In this document: piece by piece, positions 36,810 through 40,896 of the stretch
Layout: each line of letters starts with the position of its first letter
Numbering within the stretch: position 1 is the first letter of the stretch
Source of the DNA: Eubacteriales Family XIII. Incertae Sedis bacterium
GTDB taxonomy: Bacteria > Bacillota > Clostridia > Peptostreptococcales > Anaerovoracaceae
Length of the DNA stretch: 40,896 nucleotides
Reading direction: 5' to 3'
NCBI GenBank assembly: GCA_031290135.1
Contig: JAITOE010000056.1
Span: 1 to 40,896, forward strand
Notes under the pieces: generated by a model
What the model saw: only the letters and a program-made list of their open reading frames with translations
The model's database searches: none
What the model was told of the DNA's origin: nothing
Translations under genes and position numbers: made by a program

Positions 36810-36902
36810 AAATCTTCGCGCCCAAAAATATGTGTTGCAATAGATATCCACATAATGTATAATATGGATATAAATTACATAATGGCGTGGACGGGGTTTT
36901 TC

Positions 36903-36931
36903 TTGACCGCCCGCCGCAAAACACGTATAAT
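36903..36931 (+). promoter_or_regulatory. Promoter for the Rpn-type gene
   Basis: TTGACC (36903-36908) and perfect TATAAT (36926-36931) are 17 bases apart. The start near 36938 would leave only about eight bases before ATG 36946, so the message would be almost leaderless, or a later start or another promoter is used. Confidence 0.65.
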
Positions 36932-36945
36932 GGGAGTGAAGAGAC

Positions 36946-37839
36946 ATGGGAAAGAAACGCGCCCCTGCGGCGAAAGGAACGACGGAACTCAGATACAAGC
37001 TCACCAACGACATCCTGTTCAAGATGGTCTTCGTGCAGCACCCGGAGCTGCTCAGGCGGCTGGTCGCGGAGCTGCTGGGCATACCTTACGGCAACATAAC
37101 GGAGTTCGAGGTGACGAACGCCGAGATACCGCCGGACCTGCTCGGCGACAAATTCTGTAGGCTCGACGTCAACATGAAAGTTGACGGACGGCGGGTGGAT
37201 CTGGAGGTCCAGGTCGCCGATGAGCACGACTACGCGGAGCGTTCCCTGTACCTGTGGGCGCGGGAATACTCATCCGCGCTCCAGGCGGGACATGGCTACG
37301 CCGAGCTTCCCCGCGTCGTCGTGCTGAGCATCGTGGACTTCCCGATGTTCGACGCGGAGGACTTCCATTCGGAGTTCCTGCCGCTGGAAGCGAAGCGCGG
37401 CACACCGCTGACGGACAGGATGTCGCTGCATTATTTCGAGCTTCCGAAAATACCGGAGCCAACAAGTGCGGACGGCGAACTTAAACTGTGGCTCGCGCTG
37501 TTCGGGGCGAAGACGGAGGAGGACATCATGAAGATTCAGGAAATGGACGTGCCGGTCATGGAACAGGCGATAGGAGCCTACCGCGCCGTTTCAGCCTCGG
37601 ATGAATTCCGCGAGATGGAACGTCTGCGCGACCTTGCCCGCCACAACGAGGCTTCGGCGCTGGCGAACGCCCGGCGCGAAGCAACCGCTGACGCTGATGC
37701 TAAATGGCAGGGCGTGGTTGCCGACAAGGACGCGGCACTCGCCGACAAGGACGCGGCACTCGCCGACAAGGACGCGGCCGTTGCGGAGCAAGCGGCGATA
37801 ATTGCCGAACTTCGCGCACAGCTCGGTAAAGACAAATGA
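36946..37839 (+). CDS. Rpn/PD-(D/E)XK nuclease family protein (transposase-like)
   Basis: A protein of 297 aa of the Rpn/PDDEXK_2 group, recombination-promoting nucleases often annotated as transposase. It starts LRYKLTNDILFKMVFVQHPELL, typical for the group. The nuclease core LDVNMKVDGRRVDLEVQVAD carries the D...ExQ acidic site, followed by YWAREYSSALQAG-type helices. The C-terminus is a predicted coiled coil made by a 21-bp tandem repeat (ADKDAAL three times). GGGAGTGAAGAG lies before the ATG, and a strong terminator follows. Such genes are mobile or rapidly varying accessory genes. The flanks carry an identical palindromic 14-mer. Confidence 0.88.
   Translation: MGKKRAPAAKGTTELRYKLTNDILFKMVFVQHPELLRRLVAELLGIPYGNITEFEVTNAEIPPDLLGDKFCRLDVNMKVDGRRVDLEVQVADEHDYAERSLYLWAREYSSALQAGHGYAELPRVVVLSIVDFPMFDAEDFHSEFLPLEAKRGTPLTDRMSLHYFELPKIPEPTSADGELKLWLALFGAKTEEDIMKIQEMDVPVMEQAIGAYRAVSASDEFREMERLRDLARHNEASALANARREATADADAKWQGVVADKDAALADKDAALADKDAAVAEQAAIIAELRAQLGKDK
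37720..37782 (+). repeat. In-frame 21-bp tandem repeat in the Rpn gene
   Basis: gccgacaaggacgcggcact plus c is repeated exactly twice (37720-37740, 37741-37761), with a third imperfect unit to 37782. Each adds seven residues (ADKDAAL), so copy-number change keeps the frame. Confidence 0.85.
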
Positions 37840-37851
37840 AGCACAAACTTG

Positions 37852-37885
37852 ATTAAGCGGCGGGGCGGCGCCGCCCTTAATTTTT
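37852..37885 (+). terminator. Terminator of the Rpn gene
   Basis: ATTAAG-c-GGCGG pairs with CCGCC-CTTAAT, followed by TTTT. It starts 12 bases after the stop and contains the palindromic GGGGCGGCGCCGCC. Confidence 0.85.
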
Positions 37886-38004
37886 GTACGCAGATTCGAC
37901 ATATCGAAAACGGAATTCGACTTTTCACTTTTTATTTAAATAATCGTTACTGTTATGAATCTTGGGTATGTAGGATCACTATTTCTTGCCGCAGTACTCC
38001 CTCT

Positions 38005-38145
38005 GTCATTGCGAGGAGCGAAGCGGCTTCCGTCATTGCGAGGAGCGAAGCGACGAAGCAACCCAGTGCCAACGGAGCCGGCCCCGCCATACAGGCGACG
38101 AAACAATTTACATGCGCTGCATTGCTTCGATACGTTCGCAACGAT
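38005..38145. repeat. REP-like repeat, copy 3, with tandem duplication of its head
   Basis: gtcattgcgaggagcgaagcg occurs twice (38005 and 38031), followed by gacgaagcaaccc and, after about 60 bases, the converse arm gcattgcttcgatacgttcgcaa. This is the longest of the three copies and abuts the truncated nucleotidyltransferase. Confidence 0.8.
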
Positions 38146-38284
38146 GGACGCGCCCATTGCAATCAAATATCAGTTGCCGACTGTGTATCTGTTTGGCTCC
38201 TACGCTCGCGGCGAGGCCACCGACGACAGCGACGTGGACATTCTCATTGACCGCACCGCTTTGAATCCAAAAATGCCGTGCTGA
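38144..38284 (+). pseudogene. Truncated MNT-type nucleotidyltransferase (MntA-like)
   Basis: The frame reads IAIKYQLPTVYLFGSYARGE, then ATDDSDVDILIDRTAL, with the intact minimal nucleotidyltransferase signature GSYARGEATDDSDVD. Such proteins are antitoxins of HEPN/MNT systems and usually run to about 100 residues or more. Here the N-terminus is replaced by REP-like repeat sequence, and the C-terminus stops after LNPKMPC, only 13 residues past the motif. No HEPN toxin is next door. I read it as a fragment left by recombination, cut by the repeat on the left and by the adhesin gene on the right. Confidence 0.75.
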
Positions 38285-40368
38285 CGGTGCTTGACGGATA
38301 CGGTGTGCCGATAGAGCCTTATTACACGGAAACGGGAGGGACGGCTCTGCTTATCCGCTACTATTTCGGGATGGGCCTGCCTTACACTTACAGGCTGGGC
38401 TACTTGGAAAGATCCGTCAGCAACACCGTGACCTACTACACGGGCCAGACAATCACCATAAACATCGAGGATCTGACGCCGGACGACCCGGATTCGGCGG
38501 TTCAGCCCTGGGATCCGGACACGGACTGGTACGATGATTCGCAGACCTCTTTCGTCATCACGGCGCCGGAACAGCTCGCGGGCCTTGCGAAGCTCGTAAA
38601 CGAGGGCAGGGACTTCACGGGCAAGACGGTGATGCTCGGCAACGACATTGACCTTGCGGATAAGCCCTGGACGCCGATAGGCTCCTATGCCAAGCCCTTT
38701 GACGGCATTTTCGATGGCAGCGGACACGCAATCGAAGGACTGTACATCAAAGACCCGGCGCTAAGCTACGCGGCGCTGTTCGGCTGCTCCACGGGCACGC
38801 TAAAAGACCTCTCCGTTTATGGCGAGGTGAACGCGAGAAGCTCCGTGGCGGGCATCGCCGCACAGGCAAAGGGCACTATTACGGGCGTCACGAACTACGT
38901 CAAGCTCACGGCCAGCGGGGATTTCGTAGGCGGCATCGTGGCGGACGCGATCGGGCATCTCGTAATCGACGACTGCCATAACCGGGGCGGGATAACCCAT
39001 ACCGACATGGAACGGTCAACCGGGCGCGTCGGCGGCATCATCGGGCGCGTTGACAACGGCGAATGGGAAGTCGGGGTCGATGCCGGAAAATACACGATCA
39101 AGGCCTCCGCCGAGATCACAAATTGCTCGAACACCGTTGACATCCTCGGCTACCAGTACGTGGGCGGCATCATCGGCGGCCAGTTCGGCGAGGCGGACGT
39201 GAAAGCCTGCTTCAACAGCGGAAAGATCACGGGCGTGAGCTTCGGCAAGGTGTACATAGGCGGCATCGCCGGCAAATCCGAGGGCGGCACCATTGACAGC
39301 TGCTACAACACGGGAGAGATTTACTGCTCCCACTGGTCAACGGGACATGTCCGGGGAATCGGCGGAATCGCGGGGCTGGAGGAAGGCAGGGCGGCCGGCA
39401 CGACGGCGATCACCAACTGCTATACCACGGGCCTCATCAGCTTCCGTTCGGACAACATCGGGAGCAGCGGGGTTTACGCGGTTGCCAACATTTCGGGCGG
39501 CAACCAGGCGACGGACGCCAGCACCATGCGGTATGAGAACTGCTTCTATTTAGAGAGAATGCTCCCGCAGGGCGAACCGTCGCACCCGGATTACGCGTAC
39601 TGGTCCATCGTGTACAAAAACAACCCGCTTGCCTATGAAACCGCCTATACGACGAAAGTCACGGCGGACGAGCTAAAGGGCGCCGGCGTTCTTGCGCTGC
39701 TCAACAGCAACGGCACTTTCGCCGCGGACGAAGACAGCCTCAACGGCGGCTACCCGGTTCTTTACTGGCAGGCAGGGACATCCGCCCCCGGCGGGCAGGA
39801 ATACGCCGTTGACGCGCCGGAGATCATCGGCGGGACGCCCGCGTCCTCGGCGTCAACGGACGTGGCCAAGGCCGAGCAGGGAACGACGGTCACGGTCACC
39901 GTGGTTCCTGAATCCGGCAAACGCGTGTATAAGGTCACGGTGACGGACAAGGCCGGAAACAGGATCGCCATCACGGAAGTAAGCGGCACGATGTTTACGT
40001 TCACTATGCCGGGCAGGGGCGTGTCCATAGAAGTCGTCCTTGAAAACGACGTGACGGGCACGGATCTCTACACGCTGGGGCTTCCGTCCGGCCTGGACCC
40101 GATATGGACGCTGACGGCTGAATCGTCGGGGTATTCCGAAGGCAGGTACGCGGCCGGCAATACCGTGTTCATAACGGTAAACAAAGCGGCAGGGGCGAAC
40201 ACCGCTTCCATAGGCGGAGTCACGCTGGATCCGGCGGTCCCGGACCTGAATGACCTGGGAGCCGGGCGCTACGGCTTCACCATGCCCGAAAGCAACGTTT
40301 CCGTGACGCTGATTGAGCAGTATGCCGCAATAACGGTGCGGGAACAGGCCAGGCGGGCACTCCCGTGA
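38278..40368 (+). CDS. GLUG-motif surface adhesin, 5'-truncated and frameshifted
   Basis: A frame of 696 codons starting at GTG 38278 with no signal peptide. Its first residues (LTVLDGYGVPIEPYYTETGG) look like the middle of an MBG/InlB-type repeat, so the true N-terminus is lost. From about residue 95 it has FVITAPEQLAGLAKLVNEG, IDLADKPWTPIGS, FDGIFDGSGHAIEGLYI and repeated GGI(A/V/I) GLUG-like units (about 150-400), typical of exported adhesins. Later parts (about 520-690) resemble the repeats of clostridial surface proteins (VTVTVVPESGKRVYKVTVTD; FTMPGRGVSIEVV). At 40329-40330 a single base seems to be missing; the reading continues in the next frame at 40332. It overlaps the MNT fragment by seven bases. 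Confidence 0.8.
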   Translation: MLTVLDGYGVPIEPYYTETGGTALLIRYYFGMGLPYTYRLGYLERSVSNTVTYYTGQTITINIEDLTPDDPDSAVQPWDPDTDWYDDSQTSFVITAPEQLAGLAKLVNEGRDFTGKTVMLGNDIDLADKPWTPIGSYAKPFDGIFDGSGHAIEGLYIKDPALSYAALFGCSTGTLKDLSVYGEVNARSSVAGIAAQAKGTITGVTNYVKLTASGDFVGGIVADAIGHLVIDDCHNRGGITHTDMERSTGRVGGIIGRVDNGEWEVGVDAGKYTIKASAEITNCSNTVDILGYQYVGGIIGGQFGEADVKACFNSGKITGVSFGKVYIGGIAGKSEGGTIDSCYNTGEIYCSHWSTGHVRGIGGIAGLEEGRAAGTTAITNCYTTGLISFRSDNIGSSGVYAVANISGGNQATDASTMRYENCFYLERMLPQGEPSHPDYAYWSIVYKNNPLAYETAYTTKVTADELKGAGVLALLNSNGTFAADEDSLNGGYPVLYWQAGTSAPGGQEYAVDAPEIIGGTPASSASTDVAKAEQGTTVTVTVVPESGKRVYKVTVTDKAGNRIAITEVSGTMFTFTMPGRGVSIEVVLENDVTGTDLYTLGLPSGLDPIWTLTAESSGYSEGRYAAGNTVFITVNKAAGANTASIGGVTLDPAVPDLNDLGAGRYGFTMPESNVSVTLIEQYAAITVREQARRALP

Positions 40369-40896
40369 CAAAAGCCGAATACACGCGCGGGCAGATGACG
40401 GCGAAAGCGGTCGCCAGCGTGTACTACAGCGGCTGGGCGACGGAAACCGTCCCGATGACCGGGCGGGCAGACCTTGCCGTGACGCTGGCGACGCTGCTCG
40501 CTGACGCCGGGCTTACATTTGCGAGCGGCGACACGCTGCGGCTGACAAGCATTGACAACGCGGTGACGGATTTCACCTACGACGAGCTGATGGGCGTCCC
40601 ACGCTATTACTACCCGGCCATCATGTCAGATTCGGACGCGGGGAAAACGGAGATCTTACCGTTCTTCGTCGTCAAGGGCAACGCGTCTGAAACCGGCGAA
40701 CCGGGAGCGGGCGACGCGCTCAACACATACCGCTTTATCTTCGGGCAAAGCGAGGACGACTACGCCAATCACACGAAATCCGGCGACAAGCAGCCGAAAT
40801 GGGTGACGGACGTCACAGTCGTCAAGGCTGCGGGCGGCACGGGCGCGCCCGGCTCCGGCGACATTGACGGCGACGGGACCGTGACCATAACCGACG
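40332..40896 (+). CDS. Continuation of the adhesin in the +1 frame, dockerin-like end, cut by the window edge
   Basis: This frame is missing from the ORF track because it runs off the edge. It reads NGAGTGQAGTPVTKAEYTRG, then TAKAVASVYYSGWATETVPM and a YDELMGVPRYYYP segment, and near the edge GDIDGDGTVTITD, the start of a dockerin/EF-hand-type calcium-binding repeat. There is no start codon with a ribosome site at its beginning. Together with smooth continuation from the preceding frame (EQYAA then NNGAG with one added A), this shows it belongs to the same gene. The end lies beyond 40896. Confidence 0.75.

Noticed and set aside
36406-36852. Chromosomal origin oriC
   Set aside because: Boxes and AT-rich DNA are present, but no dnaA, dnaN, rpmH or parAB is near. 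Kept only as a DnaA-box cluster.

Overview
The window looks like a chromosomal segment of a GC-rich, anaerobe-like member of the Firmicutes (Clostridia). The pointers are the carD-yacL-ispDF order, a split (two-subunit) transketolase, the DUF5693-csaB-tagA surface-polymer genes beside an SLH-domain protein, MgtE, RecD2, an OB/HD YhaM-type protein and the UPF0237/UPF0210 pair. Species cannot be fixed from the sequence alone. There is no CRISPR array, intact prophage or complete insertion sequence.

Layout. 1-2235: a promoter and a methyl-accepting chemotaxis protein. 2272-4667 (minus): rmuC, a 600-bp stretch of decayed mobile or accessory DNA, and a cyclophilin. 4833-10091 (minus): carD, yacL-like PIN/TRAM protein, fused ispDF, proS and a Nudix hydrolase, a housekeeping run read from promoters upstream of carD. 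10273-11391 (minus): an M20 amidohydrolase. 11695-16962 (plus): an SLH-domain exported protein and a hybrid histidine kinase. 17309-26898 (plus): mgtE, nnrD, a small exported protein, a DUF5693 membrane protein, csaB, tagA, two transketolase subunits and a SUFU-family protein. 26870-31084 (minus): metallophosphoesterase (frameshifted), ung, UPF0210, ACT-domain protein, an Rrf2 regulator and tRNA-Gly(CCC). 31514-36248 (plus): tRNA-Arg(CCG), an OB/HD nuclease-like protein, recD2 and comFC. 36245-40896: a structured RNA candidate, DnaA-box-like sites, an Rpn-type nuclease gene, a repeat-rich scar with a truncated nucleotidyltransferase, and a frameshifted GLUG-type adhesin that runs off the edge.

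Functional links. CsaB pyruvylates cell-wall polymer so that SLH domains can bind it. The SLH protein at 11695 and the DUF5693-csaB-tagA group therefore fit one surface-layer programme. The Rrf2, ACT and UPF0210 genes are co-oriented, with a terminator after the first.

The most interesting material is non-coding: (i) a candidate raiA-motif RNA straight after comFC but with no raiA/hpf gene; (ii) a cluster of DnaA-box-like 9-mers in the same gap; (iii) a 161-nt near-perfect hairpin at the predicted start of the mgtE transcript; (iv) an 87-nt double-hairpin repeat found twice, each time right behind a stop codon, in the same sense as transcription and with a pairing-preserving change; (v) REP-like palindromes of the cattgcgag type at three sites. 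Two genes carry single-base frameshifts at A-containing tracts. These may be real slippage or decay, or assembly errors.
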